A DNA stretch of 64,000 bases from Deltaproteobacteria bacterium (GCA_020848545.1 JADLHZ010000140.1:24814-88813), one strand, 5' to 3'. Counted from the stretch's first letter, positions 38,117 through 47,568 are shown. Notes: generated by a model not told the origin, from the sequence alone. A program made the numbers and translations.

Positions 38117-39475
38117 ATGACCCCTCGCACTTTGCGCACGCGCGACACGATCGCGCAGGTCGCGACTGCCGTTGGCCCCGGCGGCGTCGGCATCGTGCGC
38201 GTGAGCGGGCCGCGGGCGCACGCTGTCGGTCGGGCGCTCGTGGGGCTCGCCGCGGCGCCGCCGGAGCGAATGATGCTGTTGCGCGCGGCGCGCGATGCCG
38301 AGGGCGAAGTCATCGACCGCGGGCTCTATGTGGAGTTCGTCGGGCCGCGCTCGTTCACGGGCGAAGACGTGGCCGAGCTGCAAGTGCACGGCGGCAGCGT
38401 CGGCTCGAGCCGCCTGTTGGCGCGCTGTCGTGAGCTCGGGGCGCGGGCGGCGGAGCCGGGCGAGTTCACGTTGCGGGCGTTCGAGAACGGCAAGATCGAT
38501 CTGGCGCGGGCCGAGGCGATTGCGCTCGCGGTCAGCGCAGAGACGGAGGCGGCTCACCGCGCGGCCCAACAGCTGCTCGCCGGGGCGCTGTCGTCGCGCA
38601 TCGCCGAGATTCGGGCGCCGCTCGTCGATGCCGCGACCGCGCTCAATGTGGAGATCGAGTTTCCGGACGAGGGCCTCGCGGGGCTGGATCGCGGGCAGGT
38701 CGTGGCGCGGTTGAGCGATGCGGCCGCGGCGGTGCGGGTGCTCTTGTCGGGTTTTCGCGGCGGGCGGCTGCTCAACGAAGGGGCGACCGTCGCCATCGTG
38801 GGTCCGCCGAACGCCGGCAAGAGCCGCTTGCTGAACGCGCTCATCGGCTACGAGCGTGCGATCGTGTCGGAGATCGCGGGGACCACGCGGGACACCGTGG
38901 AGGAGCGCGTCGTCCTCGGCGGCGTCGCGGTGCGCTTCGTCGATACGGCCGGCCTGCGCGCGAGCGAGGATCGCATCGAGCAGCAAGGCATCGCGCGGGC
39001 GCGGGCGGCGGCGGCGCGGGCCGACCTCGTGATCGTCGTGCTCAGCGCCGACACCGACTGGAAGGCGTTCGCGGCGGAGGCGCTCGGCGAGCGGGTCCTT
39101 TACGCGTGGAACAAGTGCGACCTCGCTGAGGTGCCGGGCGCGTTCGGAGACGTCTTTGGTGTTGGCGAGGTCTTTGCCGTTTGCGCGGCGGACGGGCGCG
39201 GCGTGCTTGCGTTGCAGACGGCGGTTTCCGAGCGGCTCTTCGGGGGCGTCGGCGAGAGCTTGCCCTTGGTGACGTTGCAGCGGCACGCCGATCTCTTGGT
39301 CGAGACCGAGGCGGCGCTCAGGGCGGCTGAAGCGGCGCTGGTTTCTGGAGCTTCTGAAGAGGTGGCGCTGGTCGATGTAGGAATTGCTTTACATCGGCTC
39401 GGCGCCCTTGTCGGCGAGAACGTGGGCGAGGAAGTCTACCGCGAGATCTTCCGGCGCTTCTGCATCGGGAAGTGA
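38117..39475 (+). CDS. mnmE: tRNA modification GTPase MnmE
   Basis: With MnmG makes the 5-carboxymethylaminomethyl group on wobble uridine. The N-terminal folate-binding domain (QVATAVGPGGVGIVRVSGPR; FTGEDVAELQVHGG) precedes the G domain: GPPNAGKSRLLNAL (G1), TTRDTVEERV (G2), DTAGLRASED (G3), NKCDL (G4). The C-terminal CIGK with its catalytic cysteine is intact. ATG 38117 gives 452 residues, the family length. mnmG follows after 17 bases. Confidence 0.96.
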   Translation: MTPRTLRTRDTIAQVATAVGPGGVGIVRVSGPRAHAVGRALVGLAAAPPERMMLLRAARDAEGEVIDRGLYVEFVGPRSFTGEDVAELQVHGGSVGSSRLLARCRELGARAAEPGEFTLRAFENGKIDLARAEAIALAVSAETEAAHRAAQQLLAGALSSRIAEIRAPLVDAATALNVEIEFPDEGLAGLDRGQVVARLSDAAAAVRVLLSGFRGGRLLNEGATVAIVGPPNAGKSRLLNALIGYERAIVSEIAGTTRDTVEERVVLGGVAVRFVDTAGLRASEDRIEQQGIARARAAAARADLVIVVLSADTDWKAFAAEALGERVLYAWNKCDLAEVPGAFGDVFGVGEVFAVCAADGRGVLALQTAVSERLFGGVGESLPLVTLQRHADLLVETEAALRAAEAALVSGASEEVALVDVGIALHRLGALVGENVGEEVYREIFRRFCIGK

Positions 39476-39492
39476 CTCGGGAAGTGAGGACC

Positions 39493-41355
39493 ATGGACTA
39501 CGACATCATCGTCATCGGCGCGGGCCACGCCGGATGTGAGGCGACGCTTGCCGCGGCACGGATGGGCGCGAAGACCCTGCTCGTGACCATGAACCTCGAC
39601 ACGATCGCGCTGATGAGCTGCAACCCCGCGATCGGCGGCGTGGCGAAGGGGCACTTGGTCAAAGAGATCGACGCGCTCGGCGGTGAGATGGGCCGGGCGA
39701 TCGATCAGACGGGGATTCAGTTCCGGCGCTTGAATACGTCCAAGGGGCCGGCCGTGCGGGCGACCCGCGCGCAAGCCGACAAGCTGCGCTACCGCATTTA
39801 CATGAAGCAGCGGCTCGAGAACGCCGAGAACGTGTTCTTGAAGCAGGCGATGGTCGAGGAGCTCCTCGTTGAAGACGGGGTCGTTCGGGGCATCGAGACG
39901 ACCATCGGCGAACGGATCTCGGGGGGCGCGGTCATCATCACCACCGGCACGTTTCTGCGCGGGCTCATGCACGTGGGCGACAAGCAGCAGCGCGCGGGGC
40001 GGGCAGGGGACCCGCCGTCAATGAACCTGTCGGCGTCGTTGGAGCGCCACGGGATTCGGCTCGGGCGCTTGAAGACTGGCACGACGCCACGCTTGAACGG
40101 GCGGACGATCGACTGGGCTTCTTTGGAGGAGCAGCCGGGGGACACGCCGGCGCCTTTGTTTTCTTGGGGGTCGACGGCGCCAGCGCTCGAGCAGCGATCG
40201 TGCTTCATCACCTACACGAACGCGCGGACCCACGACGTGATTCGCGGGGGTCTATCGCGGTCGCCTCTGTATTCGGGGAAGATTACTGGCGTCGGCCCGC
40301 GCTACTGTCCGTCGATCGAGGACAAGGTGGTTCGGTTCTGCGACAAGGAGAGGCACCACATCTTCTTGGAACCGGAGGGGCTCGACACCGTCGAGGTTTA
40401 CCCGAACGGGCTGTCGACTTCGCTACCGTATGATTTGCAGCTGCAGTTCTTGCGGACGATTCCCGGCCTCGAGCGGGTGGAGATCATGCGCGCGGGGTAC
40501 GCGATTGAATACGACTTCGCACCGCCGACGCAGGTGGATCAGAACCTCGAGACGCGGTGCGTGCGGAATCTGTTCCTGGCGGGGCAGATCAACGGAACCA
40601 GCGGGTACGAGGAGGCGGCCGTCCAGGGGCTGCTCGCCGGGGCGAACGCGGTGCTGCGTTTGCGTGGTGAAGAGCCGCTGTTGCTCGGGCGCGACGAGGC
40701 GTATGCGGGTGTGTTGGTCGACGACCTCATCACGAAAGGTACGGAAGAGCCCTACCGAATGATGACGTCGCGGGCGGAGCACCGGCTGCGTTTGCGGGAG
40801 GACAACGCCGACGAGCGATTGACGCGGCGTGGCATTGGGCTTGGGTTGGTGGGCGAGGAGCAGGCGAAAATGTTTCACGTGAAACATTCGGCGCAGGCGG
40901 CGTTGCGGCGGATGCTTCAGGAGACCACGATTGCGCCGGCGGAGGCAAATTCTCGTCTGGCCGAGTTGGGCTCGGCGCCGTTACGGGGGGCGATGTCTCT
41001 TGCGGAGCTCTTGCAGCGACCCGAGGTGTCGATCGCAGGTCTCCGCCGATACTGGGACTTGCCCGAAACCCCCACCGCCTGGGCCGAAACCGTCGAAACA
41101 GACATCAAGTATGCCGGTTATCGCGCGCGGGAGGAGTCGGAGGCGGCGCGCCTCTTCGACCTCGACGGCGTGCGGATTCCCCCGGACTTGGACGTGACGG
41201 CGTTGAGTGGGCTTTCGCGAGAGGTCCGCGAGAAACTCGGTCGCTACCGTCCGGCGAACCTCGGACAAGCGTCACGAATCTCGGGAGTGACGCCCGCCGC
41301 CGTCCAAGCCCTCCTCGTTCACCTCGAAGCCCGCCGCCAGCGTGACCATATATAG
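39493..41355 (+). CDS. mnmG: tRNA modification enzyme MnmG (GidA)
   Basis: FAD-dependent partner of MnmE. MDYDIIVIGAGHAGCEATLA is the FAD motif; CNPAIGGVAKGHLVKEIDALGG, LKTGTTPRLNGRTI and GQINGTSGYEEAAVQGLLAG are family signatures. 620 residues from ATG 39493, which has GAGG just upstream. A perfect parS sequence lies in the reading frame at 40871-40886, coding MFHVKH. The stop codon overlaps the near-palindrome beside repeat array B. Confidence 0.96.
   Translation: MDYDIIVIGAGHAGCEATLAAARMGAKTLLVTMNLDTIALMSCNPAIGGVAKGHLVKEIDALGGEMGRAIDQTGIQFRRLNTSKGPAVRATRAQADKLRYRIYMKQRLENAENVFLKQAMVEELLVEDGVVRGIETTIGERISGGAVIITTGTFLRGLMHVGDKQQRAGRAGDPPSMNLSASLERHGIRLGRLKTGTTPRLNGRTIDWASLEEQPGDTPAPLFSWGSTAPALEQRSCFITYTNARTHDVIRGGLSRSPLYSGKITGVGPRYCPSIEDKVVRFCDKERHHIFLEPEGLDTVEVYPNGLSTSLPYDLQLQFLRTIPGLERVEIMRAGYAIEYDFAPPTQVDQNLETRCVRNLFLAGQINGTSGYEEAAVQGLLAGANAVLRLRGEEPLLLGRDEAYAGVLVDDLITKGTEEPYRMMTSRAEHRLRLREDNADERLTRRGIGLGLVGEEQAKMFHVKHSAQAALRRMLQETTIAPAEANSRLAELGSAPLRGAMSLAELLQRPEVSIAGLRRYWDLPETPTAWAETVETDIKYAGYRAREESEAARLFDLDGVRIPPDLDVTALSGLSREVREKLGRYRPANLGQASRISGVTPAAVQALLVHLEARRQRDHI
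40871..40886. promoter_or_regulatory. parS centromere site within mnmG
   Basis: TGTTTCACGTGAAACA, a perfect 16-bp palindrome identical to the consensus ParB-binding site of Bacillus and most other bacteria. It lies in the mnmG coding region (residues MFHVKH). ParB would load here and spread to organise the origin region, about 12 kb from the putative unwinding site. parA and parB are not in the window. Confidence 0.85.
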
Positions 41356-41358
41356 TCA
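41343..41358. repeat. Near-palindrome TGACCATATATAGTCA beside repeat array B
   Basis: Overlaps the mnmG stop codon. It matches the element at 6215-6230 in 14 of 16 positions and lies on the same side of the repeat array relative to the core orientation (five bases before the first unit). Confidence 0.55.
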
Positions 41359-41360
41359 TT

Positions 41361-41533
41361 CCGAAAAGAAACCGGGGAGCGCGCCGAAAAGGGACCGGGG
41401 AGCGTGGGCCGAAAAGGGACCGGGGAGCGTTGCGCCGAAAAGGGACCGGGGAGCGTGGGCCGAAAAGGGACCGGGGAGCGTGGGCCGAAAAGGGACCGGG
41501 GAGCGTGGGCCGAAAAGGGACCGGGGAGCGTGG
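41361..41533. repeat. Tandem repeat array B, seven units of about 25 bp
   Basis: Seven head-to-tail units directly after mnmG. Each has the core AAAAGGGACCGGGG followed by AGCGTGGG and CCG; six cores are perfect and the first reads AAAAGAAACCGGGG. Unit length of 25-26 is not a multiple of three, so it is not a protein repeat, although it keeps reading frames open. Cores in opposite orientation form array A (6126-6199), and two more lie at 55895-55934. The last unit supplies a GGGGAG ribosome-binding sequence to the GIY-YIG gene. Confidence 0.85.
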
Positions 41534-41799
41534 TGCTCGTGGGTTGGTGCGTTTACATCGTCAAATGCGCGGACGGGACGCTGTACACCGGCGCGACGAA
41601 TGCGCTGGCGGCGCGGGTCGCGAAGCACAACGCGGGGCGGGGGGCGAAGTATACGCGTTCGCGGCGTCCGGTCGTTCTCGTGTGGCAGCGTAGGGTCGTC
41701 GACCGGTCGCGGGCGCTCAGCCTCGAGCATGCGATCAAGGGGCTCACCCGAAAGGAGAAGCTCGCGCTCCTAAGGAAGCGGCGCAGGACGCAGGGCTGA
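41530..41799 (+). CDS. GIY-YIG nuclease-fold protein
   Basis: About 86-89 residues: CVYIVKCADGTLYTGATNAL is the GIY-YIG core, then RVAKHNAGRGAKYTRSRRPV with the conserved Arg, and ALSLEHAIKGLTRKEKLALL with the catalytic glutamate. The small YhbQ-type proteins act as structure-specific DNA endonucleases or are uncharacterised. GTG 41530, 41533 or 41539 may be the start; the SD-like GGGGAG comes from the preceding repeat unit. The upstream open frame is a product of the repeats. Confidence 0.8.
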   Translation: MVLVGWCVYIVKCADGTLYTGATNALAARVAKHNAGRGAKYTRSRRPVVLVWQRRVVDRSRALSLEHAIKGLTRKEKLALLRKRRRTQG

Positions 41800-42039
41800 C
41801 TTGGATCCAGCGCTTCGGGCGGCACGCGCGCGGTTTCCCCGCGCCCGCGGCGCGGAAAGAGTCACCCCGCGCCGGAGGGTCCGAGGCGCGCATAGGTACC
41901 GGATGGTGCCGAGTCGGGCTACGGAACCCGCGCTTGAGCTCGGCGAAGGGGGGAGGCTTCATGCGCAGGCGCGCTGTGCCGAGACCCTACGCACGTCGAC
42001 ACGTGCGGCGGCGCGGTCACTTGGTGCGGGGAAAACGAA
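41800..42039. other. GC-rich intergenic region with stem-loop potential
   Basis: 240 bases between the GIY-YIG gene and rpmA (convergent), no credible ORF. Contains a GGTACC-GGAT-GGTGCC hairpin (near 41896) and CGGG...CCCG pairing near 41918. It could hold terminators for the two flanking genes or a structured RNA. I found no match to 6S, SRP or tmRNA core sequences. Confidence 0.3.
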
Positions 42040-42297
42040 TCAGGCGGCGGGGATGACGCTGACCTTCTTGCGGTCGCGTCCGAGGCGCTCGAACTTCACG
42101 TGGCCGGCGACCGTCGCATAGAGCGTAAAATCCTTGCCGATGCCGACGTTGAAGCCTGGGTGCACTTGCGTGCCTGTCTGGCGAACGATGATCGTGCCGG
42201 CGTTCACCAGCTCGCCACCGTAGCGCTTGACGCCGCGAAACTTCGGTTTCGAATCACGACCGTTGCGGGTCGAGCCCTGTCCTTTTTTATGTGCCAT
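42040..42297 (-). CDS. rpmA: Ribosomal protein bL27
   Basis: 85 residues beginning [20 protein letters not shown], the bL27 N-terminus that reaches into the peptidyl transferase centre; [19 protein letters not shown] follows. Encoded 25 bases after rplU. Confidence 0.97.
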   Translation of the reverse strand: MAHKKGQGSTRNGRDSKPKFRGVKRYGGELVNAGTIIVRQTGTQVHPGFNVGIGKDFTLYATVAGHVKFERLGRDRKKVSVIPAA

Positions 42298-42322
42298 GGG
42301 TGTGCCTCGTGTTGAGCGACAA

Positions 42323-42637
42323 TCAGGCCGGGCTGATGCCGGTGATCTCGACTTCAGTGAAGGGTTGGCGATGGCCGCGCTTCTTGTGAAAGCCCTTGCG
42401 GCGGCGCTTCTTGAAGATGACGACTCGGGCGGCCTTGTCTTGGCGGAGAATCTTCGCCGAGACCGTGGCGCCGCTGACGAGCGGACGGCCCACTTTGACC
42501 GTCTCGCCGTTGTCGACGAGCAGGACTTCGGCGAACTCGAGCGAAGCGCCCACGTCGCCGGCGAGCTTCTCGATGCGCAAACGCGCGCCGGTCTCGACGG
42601 AATGCTGTTTGTTTCCAGTGCGAATCACTGCGTACAT
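42323..42637 (-). CDS. rplU: Ribosomal protein bL21
   Basis: 104 residues beginning [20 protein letters not shown] and containing [19 protein letters not shown], typical of bL21. The start at 42637 has GGAGAGG a few bases upstream. Forms the usual rplU-rpmA operon. Confidence 0.96.
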   Translation of the reverse strand: MYAVIRTGNKQHSVETGARLRIEKLAGDVGASLEFAEVLLVDNGETVKVGRPLVSGATVSAKILRQDKAARVVIFKKRRRKGFHKKRGHRQPFTEVEITGISPA

Positions 42638-42717
42638 AGACCTCTCCAGGCAAATCGGAGGGCGCACCCTACGCGTGCGTGACAAATAGTGTCAAGGGGC
42701 GGTAGAGCACGGCTGCT

Positions 42718-43938
42718 TTGGTCACCCGCGTGCTCGTCGTCGATGATTCGGAGCAGGTCCGCACGGCCGCCACGCGCGCGCTCGAAAAGGACGGCATCGC
42801 GGTCGACGCCGTCCGCTCGCCGACCGAAGCGATCGCCGCCGCGCATCGCGCGAAGCCAGAGCTCGCGCTCGTCGATTTGTCGCTGAAGGGCATGGGCAGC
42901 CTCGCGCTCTGCGAAGCGTTCGCGCAAGACGCCGTGTTGAAAGACGTGCCGATCGTCCTGCTCGCGGCGGCGCAGGATCCGGTGGCCCTCGCGCTGCGGC
43001 CGCACGTCGCGCCGTCGGCGATCTTGGAAAAACCCTTCGAGCTCGACGCCCTCAGGAAGAGCGTCCGCGAAAATACGAAGAGCGACAAAGAACACGCGAA
43101 GAAGACCGAGGCGCGCAGCGTCGCCATCGATCGATACGCCGAGCGCATCGCCGCCGCCGACCCGCACGAACGGGGGCGGGTGCTCAACGAGTGCCTCGAA
43201 CACTTCGGCGCCGCCGAGCACATCGTCCTCTCGGGCGATCTCGGGGCGATCTCGCTCGCCGAGCTCTTTCAGATGCTCACGCTGCAAGCGCAGACCGGCG
43301 TCTTGCGCGTCGAGAACCACACGCTGCTGCTCGATCTCCACTTCGCGCAGGGCCGCATCGACTTCGTGCACGCACTGAAGGCGCCGACAGAGCTCCTGCT
43401 CGGCCGCGTCGCCGTCGTCGAAGGCTGCCTCACGCAGCGCGAGCTCGATCTCTTTCTCCGCTACCGCCGCCCGCAGCGCTTGCTCGGGTCGCAGCTCGTA
43501 CAGCTCGGCTATCTGCGCGATGAGGAGCTGCGCAGCGTGCTCGCGCGGCAATCATCAGAGCTCGTCTACGAGCTTCTTCGCCAGCGCCAGGGCCGCTTTG
43601 CCTTCACGCGGACGCTCGACGAGGCGCCGCCGCACGCATTCGAAGTGCGGCTCGGCTTGTCGACGGACGCGCTGCTCATGGAAGGCTACCGCCGCGTCGA
43701 CGAGCTGCTCGTCATCGAAGAGAAGCTCGGACCGCGCGAGACGGTGCTCGACGCGGACGAGCACGCGATCGTCAAGTTCGGCCACCAGAACTTGACCGAA
43801 GAGGAGCAGATCTTGCTCGGTCTGGTGAACGGCCGCAGCACACTCGCGCAGATCCTCTCGCGCTCGCCGATCGGCACCTTCGACTCGTTGAAGAGCCTGT
43901 ATCGATTGTGCGAGGCGAAGCTCGTGCGCAAGGTGTAG
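42718..43938 (+). CDS. Response regulator with DUF4388 (PATAN)-type output
   Basis: 406 residues. N-terminal receiver domain: VLVVDDSEQ with acidic pair, phosphoacceptor Asp in ELALVDLSLKG, and the Lys in ILEKPFELD. A second domain from about residue 175 (LSGDLGAISLAELFQML; GVLRVENHTLLLDLHFAQGR) matches DUF4388/PATAN regulators found in many myxobacterial and cyanobacterial proteins, and the last 150 residues look like a winged C-terminal part. Start TTG 42718; GTG 42730 is the alternative. Its kinase is unknown. Confidence 0.8.
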   Translation: MVTRVLVVDDSEQVRTAATRALEKDGIAVDAVRSPTEAIAAAHRAKPELALVDLSLKGMGSLALCEAFAQDAVLKDVPIVLLAAAQDPVALALRPHVAPSAILEKPFELDALRKSVRENTKSDKEHAKKTEARSVAIDRYAERIAAADPHERGRVLNECLEHFGAAEHIVLSGDLGAISLAELFQMLTLQAQTGVLRVENHTLLLDLHFAQGRIDFVHALKAPTELLLGRVAVVEGCLTQRELDLFLRYRRPQRLLGSQLVQLGYLRDEELRSVLARQSSELVYELLRQRQGRFAFTRTLDEAPPHAFEVRLGLSTDALLMEGYRRVDELLVIEEKLGPRETVLDADEHAIVKFGHQNLTEEEQILLGLVNGRSTLAQILSRSPIGTFDSLKSLYRLCEAKLVRKV

Positions 43939-43940
43939 CG

Positions 43941-44828
43941 TTAGGCCGCGGGCTTGCGCAGGACGCGCCGCAACATCGCGGCCACCGCTCCGCCAACGAA
44001 GATCGAGAAGAAGATGGAGGTGACGGCCACGCCGATCGCCGGCTTGACATAGGCCTCGTCCGTCATCTGATCCGGGAACATGTAGCCGACGGCGATCGTG
44101 AACGCGAGCGAGGTCGCGACGAGGCCGCGCAGGCGATCGTTGCCGAAGCGCCCTTCGACGAACGCGCCGAGCACGAAGAGGATCGCGCTGATGATGACGA
44201 AGGCGTTCATCGGCAAGAGGATCCGGTGCAGGCGAAAGTGCAGCCCATTCGGTAGCGGCGGAGAGACGGACGTGAGCTCCACCGTGCCCTGGCCCTGACC
44301 GAGGAAGATCGTATGCTTGTCGTTCGTCCGGTGGTGCTCGGCCATGGCCGTTCCGCGCTTGCCGACCCGCACTTGATCGAAGCGCCGCCAGATCTCGCCC
44401 TTCTTCTCGATCGCGCTCTCGCCGCTCGTCAGCTTCAGCTTGTATTCGACCGTGACTTCGCCTTCTTGCTCGGGCAGGGCGCCTTCGACGACGAGCAGAT
44501 ACGGCCCGCCGGGCACTTGGCCGATCTCGACCTTGTTCTGCGCCTCGCTGAGCTGGCCGGAGAAGTGCGCCTCGCCGGGGAAGAGCGCGCCGTAGATCGA
44601 CACCGCCGCGACGATCGCCGCGAGCACGCAGATGCCGGCGAGCGCACCCTTCGCCTTTGCGTCGGTGACGACCTGCCCGAGGCGAACCCCCGCGTAGGGA
44701 GCTGGAAGCAAGACGCACGCGAAGGCGATCACGGCGCCGACGGTTCGGTCGGGGATCACGCCCATGATGTAGAGGATCGCAATGACCACGGCGGCGAGGA
44801 CGGGGAGAAGCCAAAGAGGGAGGCGCAT
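43941..44828 (-). CDS. Membrane protein of unknown function
   Basis: 295 residues with about seven hydrophobic helices: three at the N-terminus (LWLLPVLAAVVIAILYIMG), a central soluble part (about 95-195) rich in beta strands with EVTVEYKLKLTSGESAIEKK, and four at the C-terminus. No catalytic motif. It is convergent with the response regulator (3-base gap) and divergent from the NtrC-type regulator. Not recognised as a named family. Confidence 0.6.
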   Translation of the reverse strand: MRLPLWLLPVLAAVVIAILYIMGVIPDRTVGAVIAFACVLLPAPYAGVRLGQVVTDAKAKGALAGICVLAAIVAAVSIYGALFPGEAHFSGQLSEAQNKVEIGQVPGGPYLLVVEGALPEQEGEVTVEYKLKLTSGESAIEKKGEIWRRFDQVRVGKRGTAMAEHHRTNDKHTIFLGQGQGTVELTSVSPPLPNGLHFRLHRILLPMNAFVIISAILFVLGAFVEGRFGNDRLRGLVATSLAFTIAVGYMFPDQMTDEAYVKPAIGVAVTSIFFSIFVGGAVAAMLRRVLRKPAA

Positions 44829-44984
44829 GAGTGCGGCCTTGTAGCGTGGGCGCCGGCGTCGTTCAAGATGCGATGTATGAAATAGTGCACATCGCTCGCG
44901 CGGCCAAGTGCGACGACCAGGTGCCACGGCCACGTTGGGCTCGGTGAGGGTTGCCTTGGTGGGAGCGATGGCGTTGAATGCCCT

Positions 44985-46337
44985 GTGCCCACCATCCTCA
45001 TCGTCGACGACGAGCCCGGCATCGTCGAGTCGCTGCAGAAAATCTTCGAGCGCGAAGAGCTGAAGGTGCTGACCGCGCCGCGCGGCGAGGATGCGATGAC
45101 GGTGTTGCAGCAGCAGCCAATCGACGTGGTTTTGACCGATCTGCGCATGGGCAGACTCTCGGGGCTCGATCTGTTGCGGACCATCCGCGCCGAGTACCCC
45201 GAGACCGAGGTGCTCCTCATGACCGCGTACGCGACGGTCGAGAACGCGGTCGAAGCGATGCGGGAGGGCGCCTACGACGTCATCACGAAGCCGTTTCGCA
45301 AGGTGATGGTCACCCGCAGCGTCCGGCGGGCGCTCGAAAAAGGTGCGCTCGTCGCCGAGAACCGCCGCTTGAAGCGCGCGCTCGACGTGGCCGACAAGGA
45401 CCAATCGTTGCTCGGCAGCGCGCCCGAGTTTCGGCGCGCGGTCGAGATCGTCGATCAGGTGGCGGGCTCCGGCGCCACCGTCTTGCTCATCGGCGAGAGC
45501 GGCACGGGCAAGGAGCTCTTCGCGCGGCGCGTGCACCGGCGCTCGAACCGCGCGCAGTTGCCCTTCGTCGCGATCAACTGCGCGGCGCTGCCCGAGGCGC
45601 TGATCGAGAGCGAGCTCTTCGGTCACGAGAAGGGTGCGTTCACTGGCGCCGCCAACGCGCGCGACGGCTCGTTCAAGCGCGCAGACAAGGGCACGCTCTT
45701 CCTCGACGAGATCGGCGAGCTGCCGCTGGCGATGCAAGCGAAGCTGCTGCGCGCCCTGCAAAACGGCGAGATTCAGCCTGTGGGCGGCGTCGCCCAAAAC
45801 GTCGACGTGCGCCTCGTCGCTGCGACGCACAAAGACCTCGAGGTCGAAGCGCGCGCCGGCCGCTTTCGCGAAGATCTCTACTATCGCCTGAACGTGCTGC
45901 AGGTGCGCTTGCCGCCGCTGCGCGAACGTCACGAGGACATCCCGATCCTGGCGCAGGCGTTCCTCGACGCGGCGTTGAAGAAGCTGGGGAAGAACGGGCT
46001 CACGTTTTCACCCGAAGCGTTGGACGCGCTCGGTGCTTATCCGTTCCCGGGCAACGTGCGCGAGCTCGAAAACGCGATCGAACGCGCGGTCCTCCTCGCG
46101 CGCGGTCCGGCGATCGCGGTGAGCGACCTGCCCGACGCGATCGCCAGGTCGACGCACGAGCCGCCCAAGCGTGGGTCCTTCGTCTTCCCGTTCGGCACGC
46201 CGCTCGAAGAGATGGAGCGCCGCACGATCAAAGAGACGCTCGAGCGCACGAAGGGCGACAAGGAGCTCGCGGCGAAACTGCTCGGAATTTCACTGCGTAC
46301 GATTTATAGGAAGCTCGGCGAAAACGAGCCAACATAG
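44985..46337 (+). CDS. NtrC-family sigma-54-dependent response regulator
   Basis: 450 residues: receiver ([12 protein letters not shown], Asp in VVLTDLRMG, Lys in VITKPF), AAA+ domain with Walker [13 protein letters not shown], the intact sigma-54 contact loop GAFTGA, Walker [13 protein letters not shown], and a Fis-type helix-turn-helix at the end ([19 protein letters not shown]). GTG start at 44985. It lies just before the type III export gene, and may control it, although no -24/-12 promoter was seen there. Confidence 0.93.
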   Translation: MPTILIVDDEPGIVESLQKIFEREELKVLTAPRGEDAMTVLQQQPIDVVLTDLRMGRLSGLDLLRTIRAEYPETEVLLMTAYATVENAVEAMREGAYDVITKPFRKVMVTRSVRRALEKGALVAENRRLKRALDVADKDQSLLGSAPEFRRAVEIVDQVAGSGATVLLIGESGTGKELFARRVHRRSNRAQLPFVAINCAALPEALIESELFGHEKGAFTGAANARDGSFKRADKGTLFLDEIGELPLAMQAKLLRALQNGEIQPVGGVAQNVDVRLVAATHKDLEVEARAGRFREDLYYRLNVLQVRLPPLRERHEDIPILAQAFLDAALKKLGKNGLTFSPEALDALGAYPFPGNVRELENAIERAVLLARGPAIAVSDLPDAIARSTHEPPKRGSFVFPFGTPLEEMERRTIKETLERTKGDKELAAKLLGISLRTIYRKLGENEPT

Positions 46338-46387
46338 GCGGCGCCGGACGCAAACGCAGCCGGCAGAGAACAGAAATGAGCCAACCT

Positions 46388-46411
46388 TTTTTGTGGTACT
46401 TCCCACAAAAA
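46388..46411. repeat. Inverted repeat upstream of the type III export gene
   Basis: TTTTTGTGG and CCACAAAAA form a 9-bp perfect inverted repeat around six bases, between the NtrC-type regulator stop and the export gene ATG. The A/T-rich arms stand out in this GC-rich DNA. It is not oriented as a terminator on either strand and may be a protein-binding site. Confidence 0.4.
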
Positions 46412-46434
46412 GTGCGAGCGGAGCGAGCAGGCGA

Positions 46435-47517
46435 ATGGGAGACGGCGGATCCGGCGAAAAATCTGAAGAACCGACGCCGGAGAAACTGCGCAAGCTGCGC
46501 GAAGACGGCAACTTGCCGAAGAGCCAGGACGTCATTCAGGCGTTCATGTTCATCGCCTGCTTTTCGATCATCGCGCTGACCATGGGCTACATGGGCGATA
46601 CGCTCAGCGAGTTCATGCTGCTCTCGATCAAGGTCTCGACCGCCGGCCACCTCGATGCGTCGACGGTCGTCGGCTTGCTCATCGAGGCGATCAAGGCGCT
46701 GATGATGACCTGCGCGCCGGTGCTCGCCGTCGCGTTCTTCGTCGCCCTCGCCGGCAACTACGCGCAGGTCGGCGTGCTGTTCACGACGAAGCCGCTCGAG
46801 CCGAACTTCTCGAAGCTCAACCCGATCTCCGGGCTCAAGGGCCTCGTGAACATGAAGAAGCTCGTCGAGCTGCTGAAGACGATCGTCAAGTTCACCGTCG
46901 TCGCGTGGATGGCGTACGACTCCCTGAAGGAACGCGCGCGCGACGTCATCCTCACGATCCGCGTGCCGCTCTACGTCGGCATCAAGATCATCGGCCAAGT
47001 GATCTGGGACTTCTCGATCAAGATCGGCGTCTTCTTCACCATCGTCGCCGCCGCCGACCTGTTCTATCAGCGCAAGAAGTTCATCAAGGACAACATGATG
47101 TCGAAGTACGACATCAAGCAGGAATACAAGCAGTCCGAAGGCGATCCGCAGCACAAGGCCGAGCGCAAGCAGCTGCACAAAGAGATCATCAACGGCGGCG
47201 GCCACTCGAACGTGAAGAAGGCCGACGCCGTCGTCGTCAATCCGGACCACATCGCCATCGCGCTGAAGTACGACAAGGACGGAACCAGCGCGCCGCTCGT
47301 CGTCGCCAAGGGCGAGCGGGTGCAGGCCGAGAAGATCAAAGCGATCGCCAAGCAAGTCGGCGTGCCGATCATCCGCAACGTGCCGCTCGCGCAAGCGCTC
47401 AACAAGATGGAGGTCGGCGACGAGATCCCGGAAGAGCTCTACGACGCCGTCGCCGAGGTGCTGAACTTCGTCTACGCGCTGTCCGAACAGCAGAAGGCGA
47501 AGCACGGCGGTAAGTGA
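46435..47517 (+). CDS. Type III export switch protein, FlhB/SctU family
   Basis: 360 residues. The N-terminal signature KSEEPTPEKLRKLREDGNLP is classic; four membrane helices fill about 30-210; the cytoplasmic domain contains the autocleavage motif as NPDH (VVVNPDHIAIALKY) where most members have NPTH. It keeps PLAQALNKMEVGDEIPEELY. It sets the export substrate order in flagellar or injectisome systems. No other secretion gene of the apparatus is adjacent, only a TPR chaperone-like gene. SctU rather than FlhB is preferred because no flagellar gene is present. Confidence 0.9.
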   Translation: MGDGGSGEKSEEPTPEKLRKLREDGNLPKSQDVIQAFMFIACFSIIALTMGYMGDTLSEFMLLSIKVSTAGHLDASTVVGLLIEAIKALMMTCAPVLAVAFFVALAGNYAQVGVLFTTKPLEPNFSKLNPISGLKGLVNMKKLVELLKTIVKFTVVAWMAYDSLKERARDVILTIRVPLYVGIKIIGQVIWDFSIKIGVFFTIVAAADLFYQRKKFIKDNMMSKYDIKQEYKQSEGDPQHKAERKQLHKEIINGGGHSNVKKADAVVVNPDHIAIALKYDKDGTSAPLVVAKGERVQAEKIKAIAKQVGVPIIRNVPLAQALNKMEVGDEIPEELYDAVAEVLNFVYALSEQQKAKHGGK

Positions 47518-47568
47518 ATCAGGGGGAAAGTAGGCGCTGCAAAAGCGCTCTGGTATATAAGGAGAGAT

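Noticed and set aside
41342..41529. Repetitive protein KGTGERGPKRDRGAW
   Set aside because: Produced by translation of the 25-bp DNA repeat; unit length is not a multiple of three and no start signal precedes it.
41361..41533. CRISPR array
   Set aside because: Units are directly tandem with nearly identical 11-base spacers, no unique spacers, no cas genes.
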